Positions 1 to 6,716 of a DNA stretch of 64,000 nucleotides are shown in pieces (the stretch's first letter is position 1; every line of letters begins with the position of its first letter). The DNA is from Arcobacter sp. F2176 (GTDB lineage: Bacteria > Campylobacterota > Campylobacteria > Campylobacterales > Arcobacteraceae): assembly GCF_004116465.1 (NCBI RefSeq), contig NZ_PDJV01000001.1:62001-126000 (forward strand), given 5' to 3'. The notes beneath the pieces were generated by a model. That model was not told where the DNA came from and made no database searches. It saw only the letters and a list, made by a program, of their open reading frames with translations. Made by a program: the position numbers and the translations under genes.

Positions 1-237
1 AAAACTTTTGAATCCTATTAATTTTTCATTGTTATTTGATAGGGAAAAACCATAAAGTTTTAAATTCAAAGTATATGGATTGAAACTTATTTTTTCTAAC
101 TTACTTTTATAAATAAGTAAATTATCAAGATTTTTTATTATTTGGTCTTTTGCAATGTAAGGTATTAAGAAGAAACCTAATAGAGAATAAATTAAAAATA
201 TTGATAGTAAAATTTTGATAAAAAGATTATTTTTCAT
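1..237 (-). CDS. DUF748-type envelope protein, N-terminal part (cut by window edge)
   Basis: The reading frame is open from the window edge to an ATG at 237, with a GGAG ribosome binding site at 244-247 in good spacing. The 79 visible residues begin with a membrane anchor (about residues 4-24, ending in a GFFLIPYIAK stretch). A segment with SFNPYTLNLKLYGFSL follows, which resembles the start of DUF748/AsmA-like proteins: an anchor, then repeats facing the periplasm. Members are usually large and are thought to act in envelope or outer-membrane maintenance. The rest of the gene lies outside the window, so the family call rests on the N-terminus only. The gene is divergent from dapE. Confidence 0.6.
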   Translation of the reverse strand, partial: MKNNLFIKILLSIFLIYSLLGFFLIPYIAKDQIIKNLDNLLIYKSKLEKISFNPYTLNLKLYGFSLSNNNEKLIGFKSF

Positions 238-292
238 AGGAAACTCCAACTAATTAGTTAATCTATTATAGCAAAATAAATAACAAATTTGT

Positions 293-298
293 TACAAT
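293..298 (+). promoter_or_regulatory. Probable -10 box of dapE
   Basis: A TACAAT hexamer lies 20 bases before the dapE start, preceded by TTTGT and an AT-rich stretch. This is the usual form of a housekeeping promoter in Campylobacterota, where the -35 box is weak. Position relative to the gene is the main support. Confidence 0.4.
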
Positions 299-318
299 AT
301 CCACTTTAAAGGAAACAG

Positions 319-1419
319 ATGACTATTATAGAATTATTTCAAAAATTATTAAGATTTAAATCGCTTACCCCTGATGATGATGGAGCTTTTGATTTTATAG
401 AAGAGTATTTAGGTGAGGAATGGACATGTATAAAACTTGACTTAGAAGGTACGAAAAATAGGTTTTATTATAAAAAGTTCAATGAAAAAGCTCAACACTT
501 ATGTTTTGCAGGACATATTGATGTGGTACCTGTAGGACAAGGTTGGCAGATAGATCCATTTGCAGCTGAAGTTGTAGATGGAGTAATTAGTGCAAGAGGT
601 GCTCAAGATATGAAAAGTGGAGATGCTGCATTTTTGTACGCTTGTAAACATGCTCAAAATTTTGATGGAACACTTTCTATTCTTATGACAAGTGATGAAG
701 AGGGTGAAGGGACTTACGGAACTATCAAAATGCTTGAACACCTAAAAGAGATAGACTTTATACCAAACTATGCAGTTGTTGCAGAACCAACTTGTGAAGA
801 GCTTTTTGGTGATGCTATAAAAGTAGGGCGAAGAGGAAGTATAAACGGATATATTACAATAAAAGGTAAACAAGGACATGCAGCTTATCCCGAAAAGTGT
901 ATAAATCCTGTTCACAATTTTGCAGAGATTTTGCCAAAATTAGCAGGATATAACCTTGATGATGGTGATGAATACTTTGCTCCATCAAAGATGGTAATCA
1001 CTGATATAAGAGGTGGTATGGAAGTTACAAATGTAACTCCAAATGAATTAAAACTAATGTTTAATGTAAGAAATTCAACAAATACCACAAGAGAATCTGT
1101 AGAAGAGTTTATACATAAAAATCTAGAAGGTTTAGATTATGACTTTAGAACTACACAAGGTTCTTTTCCTTTTGTTACAAACAAAGAATCAAAAGTGGTA
1201 AAAGCTATGGAAAACTCTATAAAAGAAGTACTTGGAGTAACTACAAAACACTCAACCCACGGTGGAACTTCTGACGCCAGATATTTTGGAGCCTTTGGAA
1301 TAGAAGCCATAGAGTTTGGAGTTATAAACGATACTATTCACTCTGTAGGTGAGAGAACAACCGTTAAAGAGGTTGAAGGTTTAGCTGATGTTTATGTGGA
1401 CTTGATTAAGAATTTTTAA
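319..1419 (+). CDS. dapE: Succinyl-diaminopimelate desuccinylase DapE
   Basis: This cytoplasmic zinc enzyme hydrolyses N-succinyl-L,L-diaminopimelate to L,L-diaminopimelate and succinate in the lysine/peptidoglycan precursor pathway. It is a 366-residue M20-family protein of usual length. Metal-site motifs are visible: GHIDVVPVG (His66, Asp68), AQDMKSG (Asp97) and SDEEGEGTYGT (catalytic Glu127, Glu128). A further Glu lies in VAEPT and a C-terminal His in NDTIHSVGE. The dimerisation lid lies about residues 175-290 and contains GRRGSINGY and the GHAAYPE segment. The start at 319 has AAAGGAAACAG before it. It is transcribed alone, with a promoter at 293-298 and a strong hairpin directly after the stop. 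Confidence 0.95.
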   Translation: MTIIELFQKLLRFKSLTPDDDGAFDFIEEYLGEEWTCIKLDLEGTKNRFYYKKFNEKAQHLCFAGHIDVVPVGQGWQIDPFAAEVVDGVISARGAQDMKSGDAAFLYACKHAQNFDGTLSILMTSDEEGEGTYGTIKMLEHLKEIDFIPNYAVVAEPTCEELFGDAIKVGRRGSINGYITIKGKQGHAAYPEKCINPVHNFAEILPKLAGYNLDDGDEYFAPSKMVITDIRGGMEVTNVTPNELKLMFNVRNSTNTTRESVEEFIHKNLEGLDYDFRTTQGSFPFVTNKESKVVKAMENSIKEVLGVTTKHSTHGGTSDARYFGAFGIEAIEFGVINDTIHSVGERTTVKEVEGLADVYVDLIKNF

Positions 1420-1449
1420 TTAAAAGATGAAGAAAACTTCATCTTTTAA
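1420..1449. terminator. Two-way terminator between dapE and the 30-residue peptide gene
   Basis: A perfect 13-bp stem (1420-1432 with 1437-1449) around an AAAA loop starts one base after the dapE stop. The arms are A-rich and T-rich, so it can end transcripts from both sides. Its right arm contains the stop codon of the small minus-strand ORF at 1446. Confidence 0.75.
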
Positions 1450-1538
1450 ATTATATTTGGTAGGTATTCTACTGCATCTAGTATTAACTTGATTGTTTCA
1501 ACTATAATACTTAGATTATCAATGATTCTTTGAATCAT
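1446..1538 (-). CDS. Candidate 30-residue amphipathic peptide
   Basis: ATG at 1538 is preceded by an AAAGGAG ribosome binding site five bases upstream, one of the best in the window, and by a TATAAA -10 box (1559-1564) after a T-rich run. The peptide begins MIQRIIDNLSIIVETIKLIL and ends DAVEYLPNII. Isoleucine, leucine and valine recur every three to four residues, so a single amphipathic helix is likely, with a net charge of about -2. No known domain is recognised. The helix pattern recalls small membrane-active peptides such as type I toxins or delta-haemolysin-like peptides, but this is only a resemblance. A short terminated RNA is encoded divergently at about 1598-1664. Real expression is unproven. 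Confidence 0.45.
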   Translation of the reverse strand: MIQRIIDNLSIIVETIKLILDAVEYLPNII

Positions 1539-1558
1539 TTGAACTCCTTTAATTCTAA

Positions 1559-1564
1559 TTTATA
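1559..1564 (-). promoter_or_regulatory. Possible -10 box of the 30-residue peptide gene
   Basis: Read on the minus strand, TATAAA follows TTTTTTGTC and stands about 20 bases before the AAAGGAG site. Transcription would begin near 1552, giving a leader of about 14 bases. Confidence 0.35.
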
Positions 1565-1585
1565 GACAAAAAAGAATACTTTAGA

Positions 1586-1591
1586 TATAAT
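1586..1591 (+). promoter_or_regulatory. Possible -10 box of a short RNA
   Basis: A perfect TATAAT in the context TTTAGATATAATTCG. No protein start follows before the strong terminator at 1624-1664, so the promoter would drive a transcript of only about 67 bases starting near 1598. A very similar string, TTTAGATATAAATTCG, stands before the gene at 31923. Confidence 0.4.
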
Positions 1592-1597
1592 TCGTAA

Positions 1598-1664
1598 AAA
1601 TAGCTTTCGAATTATTCGTAAGTAAAAGGTAGAGTGTATGTCCGTACACTTTGCCTTTTTTTTT
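1598..1664 (+). ncRNA. Candidate small RNA of about 67 nt
   Basis: The segment is bounded by a TATAAT box (1586-1591) and a strong intrinsic terminator (1624-1664). It contains no ORF with a ribosome binding site. The 5' part (about 1598-1623) is AT-rich and holds the complementary halves AATTCG and CGAATT. It does not overlap the peptide mRNA if that mRNA starts near 1552, so it would be a divergent neighbour and not a simple antisense RNA. No known RNA family is recognised. The start is inferred from the promoter only. Confidence 0.4.
1624..1664 (+). terminator. Strong intrinsic terminator not attached to any protein gene
   Basis: The two 15-base arms 1624-1638 and 1645-1659 pair along their full length, with two G-T wobbles, around the loop TGTCCG. 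The 3' arm runs into nine consecutive T residues (1656-1664). The direction is plus, because the other side of the hairpin lacks a T tract. The nearest upstream plus-strand gene, dapE, already has its own terminator. Confidence 0.75.
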
Positions 1665-1765
1665 GTTTATTTTAAGAAGTATACAAAAAAAATTAAAACA
1701 AGTCAATAATATTTGAGTATTTTTGTAACATAATTCTAGATTTATGTTTCTTTTTGTAGTTTTAA

Positions 1766-1794
1766 TTGACAAAATAATAAAAAAACAGTATTAG
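1766..1794 (+). promoter_or_regulatory. Promoter of the Cdd1-MmcQ pair
   Basis: TTGACA (1766-1771) is followed after 17 bases by TATTAG (1789-1794), and a GATAAT lies a few bases further on. A perfect -35 box is unusual in this genome. The spacing to the start at 1834 leaves a leader of about 30 bases. Confidence 0.45.
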
Positions 1795-1833
1795 ATAATT
1801 TTGAGTATATAGTTTTATTTAAAAAGGTAAAAA

Positions 1834-2103
1834 ATGCCATCTTCAAAAGAAGAAAAACAAAAGCTTTTAGAAGTAAAGTTTGTAGGTGAAACCGTTATAA
1901 GAAGATTTGAGCAAATAGGTATTGATTCTTTGGAGGCTTTATCTAAAAGTAGTGTGGAAGAGATTACGGATATTGTTTCAGATATTTTGGGAAGCAGTTG
2001 TTGGAAAAACTCTCCCCAAGCTAAAAAAGCGGTACAAAATGCCATTGATTATGCTCTAAGTCTGTCCAATAAATTTAAAAATAAAAAGAGAGTTAATACA
2101 TAA
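1834..2103 (+). CDS. Cdd1-like helix-hairpin-helix protein
   Basis: A small 89-residue protein with a helix-hairpin-helix-like core (KFVGETVIRRFEQIGIDSLE, about residues 15-34). It matches in size and pattern the family known as Cdd1 or 'pathogenicity locus' protein. Such proteins are thought to bind nucleic acid; no enzyme activity is known. The start has AAAAAGGTAAAA upstream. Its stop overlaps the start of the next gene (TAATG), so the two are translationally coupled. It stands under the TTGACA promoter at 1766-1794. Confidence 0.7.
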   Translation: MPSSKEEKQKLLEVKFVGETVIRRFEQIGIDSLEALSKSSVEEITDIVSDILGSSCWKNSPQAKKAVQNAIDYALSLSNKFKNKKRVNT

Positions 2104-2459
2104 TGAACCTAGAACAAATAGAAACTATATTTATGGCTAAACAATGTGCAACAAAAGATTTTCCTTTTGGTGATGATACTATGGTCTTTAAAGTTATGGA
2201 TAAGATGTTTGGTCTTATTAGTTTGAAAAAAACTCCACTAAATATAAATTTGAAATGTGATCCAAATGATGCCATAGCCTATAGAGATATTTATGAGTGT
2301 GTAAATCCAGGTTATCATATGAATAAAAAGCATTGGAATACTATAACCTTAGATGGGACTATAAAAGAAGAGATAGTAAAAGATATGGTCAATGAATCAT
2401 ATGATTTAATAGTATCTAAACTAACAAAAAAACAAAGAGAAGAGTTACTTTTTAAATAA
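2103..2459 (+). CDS. MmcQ/YjbR family protein
   Basis: This 118-residue protein fits the MmcQ/YjbR fold, a small double-wing DNA-binding-like domain of unclear function. Typical marks are the PFGDDTMVFKVMDKMFGLI stretch near residues 21-39, the KCDPNDA segment, and the PGYHMNKKHWNTI block near residues 89-101. The start ATG overlaps the stop of the Cdd1-like gene by one base, so both are read from one message. Residues after 105 form a charged tail (TKKQREELLFK). The specific role is unknown. Confidence 0.8.
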   Translation: MNLEQIETIFMAKQCATKDFPFGDDTMVFKVMDKMFGLISLKKTPLNINLKCDPNDAIAYRDIYECVNPGYHMNKKHWNTITLDGTIKEEIVKDMVNESYDLIVSKLTKKQREELLFK

Positions 2460-2473
2460 TTATAAAATGAAAA

Positions 2474-2488
2474 ACGATATACTATCGT
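2474..2488. promoter_or_regulatory. Perfect palindrome overlapping the ABC-F operon promoter
   Basis: ACGATA and TATCGT face each other across a 3-base spacer. The right arm ends at the first base of a TATAAA -10 box (2488-2493), so a protein bound here could block initiation. No neighbouring regulator gene points to a binder. Confidence 0.35.
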
Positions 2489-2498
2489 ATAAATACAA

Positions 2499-2581
2499 AA
2501 GGAAAAAACAATGAACAGTTTACTCTAATTCAAGGGTAAAATTTAACTTATCCTTGATACTAAATATAGATATATCAAGGA
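2499..2581 (+). promoter_or_regulatory. Candidate translational attenuator with a five-codon leader ORF
   Basis: After a -10-like TATAAA (2488-2493) comes an AAGGA site (2499-2503) and a leader ORF encoding MNSLL (2511-2528). Four segments can pair in two exclusive ways. Segment 2519-2525, inside the leader, pairs with 2534-2540 over 7 bp, while 2551-2559 pairs with 2573-2581 over 9 bp; the latter buries the AAGGA ribosome binding site of the ABC-F gene (2577-2581). Alternatively 2531-2539 pairs with 2548-2556 over 9 bp, which frees that site. This is the layout of the drug-inducible attenuators before erm and several antibiotic-resistance ABC-F genes. The pairings are read directly; the regulation is inferred. 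Confidence 0.6.
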
Positions 2582-2587
2582 ATTTAT

Positions 2588-4093
2588 ATGCAATATCTAC
2601 AAATAAATAATCTTACTTTTAAATACACAAGCAGTGAAATTTTTTTAAATCTTAATTTGAGTTTTGAAAAGGGTTGGAGCTGTTTAGTTGGCTCAAATGG
2701 TTCAGGTAAAACCACACTTTTTAAACTCATTGCCAAAATACTAAAACCACAAGAGGGTAGTATTGTTGGCAATGAGTTGGTCTATTATTGTGAACAAGAA
2801 CTTCATGAAAAACCAAATGGTTTTGAAGAGTTTATTTATACATACAATACAAAAACATTTAAGCTAAAAGAGTTGCTTCACATAGAAGATGAGTGGTTTT
2901 ATAGGTGGGAAACTCTCAGTTTTGGGGAGCGAAAACGCATACAAATAGCGATTGCTCTTTTTTTAGAACCTGATGTTTTATTGCTTGATGAACCAAGTAA
3001 TCATCTGGATATAAAAACAAAAGAGATATTGATAAAGAGTTTGAAAAACTTTAAAGGGATTGGTATCTTAATAAGTCATGACAGAGAACTTTTGAACTCT
3101 TTGTGTAATAATACAGTTATTATAAAAAATAAAAAAATCTATAACTATAAAACCACTTTCCAAAAGGCAATAGAAGAGTTAGATTTATATTTTAACTTTT
3201 TGCAAAAAGAGAATGAAAATATAAACAATAAAGTGAAAAAATTGCAAAACAATATTCAAGTACAAAAAGAGAAAGTATCCCAATCAAAAAGCAGATTATC
3301 CAAAAAAAACATAAATACAAAAGACAAAAGTCTAAAAGAGAAAATAAACTTAGCAAAACTTACAGGAAAAGATAAATCTGATTCAAAACTTGTGACAAGT
3401 TTTTCTAAAAAAGCCCAAGAGTTGTCCTCTAAAAAAAATGAAATAGAAAAAAGTTTTGACAAAGGTATTTCAATAATAGATGAAAAGAGTAAAAAAGAGA
3501 AGTTTTCTTTTATTTTGCAAAAAGCTCAATTACCTTTAGGTGAAAAAAAGATTTTAAAATATGAAAATCTATCTTTGAATAAAGGTGATAAAATAGCCAT
3601 AATAGGTGACAATGGTGTAGGAAAAAGCAGTTTTTTAAAGCTACTTATTTCAAAAATAACACCCCTTAAAAGCTATTTATATCTTCCCCAAGAAATAGAT
3701 TTAAAACAAAAAGAAAATCTTTTTGAAGCAATAAAGAGTTTGAACAATGAAAAAAAAGGTGAACTTTTTACTCTTATTCAAAGGTTATCTTCAAATCCTA
3801 AAAATCTTTTAAACAATCAAAATACAAGTCCCGGAGAGCTTAGAAAACTTTTTATTGCAAAGGCTTTATTGGATAATATACAACTTATAATATTAGATGA
3901 ACCAACCAATCATATGGATATAGATTCAATACAATCTTTAGAACAAGCCTTAAAAGAGTATCAAAACACTTTAATCGTTGTAAGTCATGATAAAACTTTT
4001 ATAAAAAATATTAATGCGAGAATTTACACTATCTTAAAAGGTGTAGATGATTTTTATGAGTTAAAGGAATTAAATGCAACTAATAAAATATGA
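2588..4093 (+). CDS. ABC-F family ATPase (possible ribosome protection protein)
   Basis: A 501-residue soluble protein with two ABC domains and no membrane part, the ABC-F plan. Domain 1 has Walker A GSNGSGKT (35-42), signature LSFGERKR (110-117) and Walker B VLLLDEPSNHLD (130-141). Domain 2 has GDNGVGKS (340-347), signature SPGELRK and LIILDEPTNHMD (433-444). The linker (about 190-300) is long, lysine-rich and coiled-coil-like, as in proteins that enter the ribosomal exit site. It is not closely YbiT-like, unlike the second ABC-F at 33491. ABC-F proteins either tune translation or remove antibiotics from ribosomes; the attenuator upstream favours the latter. It overlaps the next gene by 20 bases. 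No drug specificity can be given. Confidence 0.8.
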   Translation: MQYLQINNLTFKYTSSEIFLNLNLSFEKGWSCLVGSNGSGKTTLFKLIAKILKPQEGSIVGNELVYYCEQELHEKPNGFEEFIYTYNTKTFKLKELLHIEDEWFYRWETLSFGERKRIQIAIALFLEPDVLLLDEPSNHLDIKTKEILIKSLKNFKGIGILISHDRELLNSLCNNTVIIKNKKIYNYKTTFQKAIEELDLYFNFLQKENENINNKVKKLQNNIQVQKEKVSQSKSRLSKKNINTKDKSLKEKINLAKLTGKDKSDSKLVTSFSKKAQELSSKKNEIEKSFDKGISIIDEKSKKEKFSFILQKAQLPLGEKKILKYENLSLNKGDKIAIIGDNGVGKSSFLKLLISKITPLKSYLYLPQEIDLKQKENLFEAIKSLNNEKKGELFTLIQRLSSNPKNLLNNQNTSPGELRKLFIAKALLDNIQLIILDEPTNHMDIDSIQSLEQALKEYQNTLIVVSHDKTFIKNINARIYTILKGVDDFYELKELNATNKI

Positions 4094-4541
4094 TAAAAAA
4101 TATCAAAAAATAATACCTAAACTATTTGTAAATACTATTCATAAAACATGCAATAAAGATTATACAAAAGAGCAATTAAATGCTTGGGCAAATCCAAATA
4201 TTGATTATAAGTCTTGGGAAGAAAGATTAAATAAAACAAAACCCTATTTGGCAATACTTGATAAAAAACTTGTAGGATTTGCAGAGTTTTATGAGGATTA
4301 TATTGATTGTTTTTATGTACACTATAAATATCAAGGTTGTGGTGTAGGAAAAATGCTTTTAAATCATATTTTTAAAGTGGCAGAAGAGAAAAAACAAACT
4401 TTATTAAAAGTAGATGCAAGTATCACTGCAAAACCATTTTTTGAGAAGTTTGGGTTTATAGAAGTAAAAAAGAATAAAGTTAAAAGAAATAATATAGAAT
4501 TAATTAATTTTAGTATGCAAAAGATAGAAAATGAAAAATAG
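4074..4541 (+). CDS. GNAT family N-acetyltransferase
   Basis: A 155-residue single-domain acetyltransferase that would use acetyl-CoA to modify an amine. The acetyl-CoA loop is visible as YQGCGVGKML (about residues 86-95), preceded by the strand CFYVHYK. The C-terminal SITAKPFFEKFGFIEV block is typical of the YafP/ElaA-like GNAT group. It starts inside the ABC-F gene and overlaps the next gene by 11 bases, so the three form one tightly packed operon. Association with an ABC-F protein could mean drug modification, but the substrate cannot be told from sequence. Confidence 0.8.
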   Translation: MQLIKYDKKYQKIIPKLFVNTIHKTCNKDYTKEQLNAWANPNIDYKSWEERLNKTKPYLAILDKKLVGFAEFYEDYIDCFYVHYKYQGCGVGKMLLNHIFKVAEEKKQTLLKVDASITAKPFFEKFGFIEVKKNKVKRNNIELINFSMQKIENEK

Positions 4542-5010
4542 ATTACATTTTATGTGTGGAAAAATGGCAGCAGGGAAATCTACACTATCAACAAAAATAG
4601 CAAATGAAAAAAATGCAATTTTTTTAAGTGAAGATGAGCTTTTAAAAAAGTTATATCCCAATGAAATAAAAACCATTGAAGATTATATAAAGTATTCAAA
4701 AAGATTAAAAGATACAATGTTTGAATTTGTTATTCAACTTTTAAAAAAAGGCAATGAAGTTGTTTTAGATTTCCCTGCAAATACTGTTTTTCAAAGGGAG
4801 TGGTTTAAAGATATATTTGAAACAGCAAATGTTGAACATATTATGTATTATGTAAAAAGAAGTGATGAAGTGTGTAAAGTGCAACTGAAAAAAAGAAATG
4901 AAAATCTACCAAAAGATACACCTTTGATAGATGAATCAACTTTTGATGCTATCACAAAATATTTTCAAGAACCAAAAAAAAATGAAGGTTTTAATATAAA
5001 GTATGAATAA
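4531..5010 (+). CDS. P-loop kinase-like ATP-binding protein (AAA_33 type)
   Basis: A 159-residue protein with the P-loop CGKMAAGKST (9-18) and a second conserved stretch, VVLDFPANTVFQREWF, that fits the small-kinase / AAA_33 family. That family contains zeta-toxin-like, chloramphenicol-phosphotransferase-like and nucleic-acid-kinase proteins. The start at 4531 overlaps the acetyltransferase end, which marks translational coupling. The protein could phosphorylate a small molecule. Within an operon headed by an ABC-F gene, an antibiotic kinase is conceivable but not shown. The substrate is unknown. Confidence 0.7.
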   Translation: MKNRLHFMCGKMAAGKSTLSTKIANEKNAIFLSEDELLKKLYPNEIKTIEDYIKYSKRLKDTMFEFVIQLLKKGNEVVLDFPANTVFQREWFKDIFETANVEHIMYYVKRSDEVCKVQLKKRNENLPKDTPLIDESTFDAITKYFQEPKKNEGFNIKYE

Positions 5011-5015
5011 AATAA

Positions 5016-5039
5016 GACAATATTTTTTAAATTATTGTC
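5016..5039. terminator. Terminator between two convergent genes
   Basis: GACAATA (5016-5022) and TATTGTC (5033-5039) form a 7-bp stem, with a T-rich run inside the loop and AT-rich flanks. It lies over the last codons of the minus-strand membrane protein. It can serve both the kinase gene and that gene; the long loop lowers certainty. Confidence 0.4.
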
Positions 5040-5544
5040 CCATTGCCGATTTTGTTGCAAAAATCACTATTCCTATAGCAAATAATAAAACTATTAAAAG
5101 TAAAGTTATTTTATAAAAAGAGAATTTTATAGATATGTTTTCATTATTTTTAGCTTCAATATTATTGAATTTTATACATAAAGATATTATTATAAATGCA
5201 ATTATTGTACTTATGGTTTCTATAAAAAATAGGGTTGATGACATCTCTACAGGACTTATAGGAAAGATTTTAAACAAATCAATCACATATACAAAAATAT
5301 AAAGTAGTGCAAAAATAGCACTTAAAACAATAGAATATTTTTTCTTTTTTACTATCAAAAAAGCTACAACAAAGCTCAGAAGTCCCAATGTTGTAAGAAA
5401 GATATTAAACAAAGTTAAAACAGTTTCACTATAGTGAGAAAAATCTCGTGTCTCTATTGGACCACCAGGAACTAAAATTGTCAGTAAAACAGATAAAGCA
5501 GCAAGTAAAAATGCAATAATAAAATTGATATTTTTTGAAAACAT
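5032..5544 (-). CDS. Four-helix inner-membrane protein of unknown function
   Basis: A 170-residue hydrophobic protein with four likely membrane segments (about 8-26, 45-66, 72-93 and 147-165, with a weaker one near 105-122). No motif identifies a family. The loop after the first helix carries PGGPIETRDFSHYSE, which could face the periplasm. The start ATG at 5544 has AAGGTTCAT before it. It is transcribed alone and faces the kinase gene tail to tail. The clean start site and continuous hydrophobic pattern support a real gene. Confidence 0.65.
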   Translation of the reverse strand: MFSKNINFIIAFLLAALSVLLTILVPGGPIETRDFSHYSETVLTLFNIFLTTLGLLSFVVAFLIVKKKKYSIVLSAIFALLYIFVYVIDLFKIFPISPVEMSSTLFFIETISTIIAFIIISLCIKFNNIEAKNNENISIKFSFYKITLLLIVLLFAIGIVIFATKSAMGQ

Positions 5545-5682
5545 AATGAACCTTTAAGTAAAATAGTAAAAACAATTTTATTTAAATGGATGTTTTATGA
5601 AGGTTAAAAGGCTTGATAAATATTAAAATATATTATGATAAAGTAAAATAAAAAAATTTCTTCATTTAAAGTGGATGTATTT

Positions 5683-6687
5683 ATGAGTTTAAAAGATTAT
5701 TTAGAAGAATCAACAATTATTGATTTTAAAAACCAAGAGATACAAGATTTGGCTAAAAACCTATCAAAGAGCTGTACAAAAGATGAACAAATAGTTAAGA
5801 ACTGTTTTCTTTATGTAAGAGATGAAATATCTCATAGTGGTGATATAAAAGCAGATATAACTACTTGGAAAGCAAGTGAGGTATTAAAACATAAAACAGG
5901 CTGGTGTTATGCAAAATCTCACCTTCTTGCAGCACTTTTAAGAGCAAATAATATTCCTGCAGGATTTTGTTATCAACGTCTTAGTTGTGGTGAGTATGAA
6001 GAAAATATTTATTGTTTACATGGATTAAATACTGTGTATTTGGAAAAATATGGTTGGTATCGTGTTGATGTGAGAGGAAATAAAAAAGGTGTTGATGCTC
6101 AATTTAACCCACCTATTGAAAAATTAGCTTTTGAATTAAAAGATAACGAATATGATTTAGCACAAAATTATGTTAAACCCCTTGATCTGGTAATAGATAG
6201 TTTAGAATCTTATGAAGGATACGATAAGATGTCAAAAAATCTTCCTTTAACTAATGAATTTATAAGAAGAGTAAAACTAAAAGATGCAAAAGAGTTAAGC
6301 ATATTAGTTACAAGTTTATTATCATATCTTTTTGAACAAACTCCAACTTGGTTTGAAGAGGAGATTCGTGAAAATGGCTTTATAGAAAGAATAAAAGATA
6401 AAAATTATAAACATTATATTTATACAATAAGTGAGAAAATAGTAGGATATATAGCTATAAAAGAAGAAAACAAACTATTTCATCTTTTTGTTGATGAAGC
6501 ATTTCATAAAAAAGGTATTGCAAAGAAACTTTTTGAGTGTGTAAAAACAAATATGGATGTATCGAATATGAAGTTAAATGCCTCTTTATATGCAGTGCCT
6601 TTTTATGAAACTATTGGATTTGAAAAAAGTGGAGAACAAGAGCATTTTAAAGGTTTAGATTACCAACCAATGGTATATAAAATATAA
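5683..6687 (+). CDS. Transglutaminase-like domain fused to a GNAT acetyltransferase
   Basis: The N-terminal ~195 residues are a transglutaminase-like cysteine-protease fold with a plausible Cys-His-Asp triad: GWCYAKSHLLAALLRA (Cys75), YCLHGLN (His113) and RVDVRGN (Asp129). The C-terminal ~130 residues are a GNAT domain with LFHLFVDEAFHKKGIAKKLF as the acetyl-CoA strand-loop and a typical YAVPFYETIGFEKSG end. Each domain is complete, so this is one long ORF and not a frameshift artefact. ATG at 5683 is chosen; an in-frame GTG at 5671 would add four residues. It may act on an amino acid or peptide, with both steps on one chain; the substrate is unknown. A SIMPL gene follows after 29 bases. Confidence 0.8.
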   Translation: MSLKDYLEESTIIDFKNQEIQDLAKNLSKSCTKDEQIVKNCFLYVRDEISHSGDIKADITTWKASEVLKHKTGWCYAKSHLLAALLRANNIPAGFCYQRLSCGEYEENIYCLHGLNTVYLEKYGWYRVDVRGNKKGVDAQFNPPIEKLAFELKDNEYDLAQNYVKPLDLVIDSLESYEGYDKMSKNLPLTNEFIRRVKLKDAKELSILVTSLLSYLFEQTPTWFEEEIRENGFIERIKDKNYKHYIYTISEKIVGYIAIKEENKLFHLFVDEAFHKKGIAKKLFECVKTNMDVSNMKLNASLYAVPFYETIGFEKSGEQEHFKGLDYQPMVYKI

Positions 6688-6716
6688 AGAGACTTATATA
6701 AAATAAGGAAAATACA

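Noticed and set aside
1581-1772. A 63-codon minus-strand frame over the region after dapE
   Set aside because: It runs through the strong plus-strand terminator and has no ribosome binding site; the composition does not resemble a protein of this genome.
5595-5630. Nine-codon ORF (MKVKRLDKY) before the transglutaminase-acetyltransferase gene
   Set aside because: No clear ribosome binding site and no alternative hairpins around it, unlike the leader at 2511.
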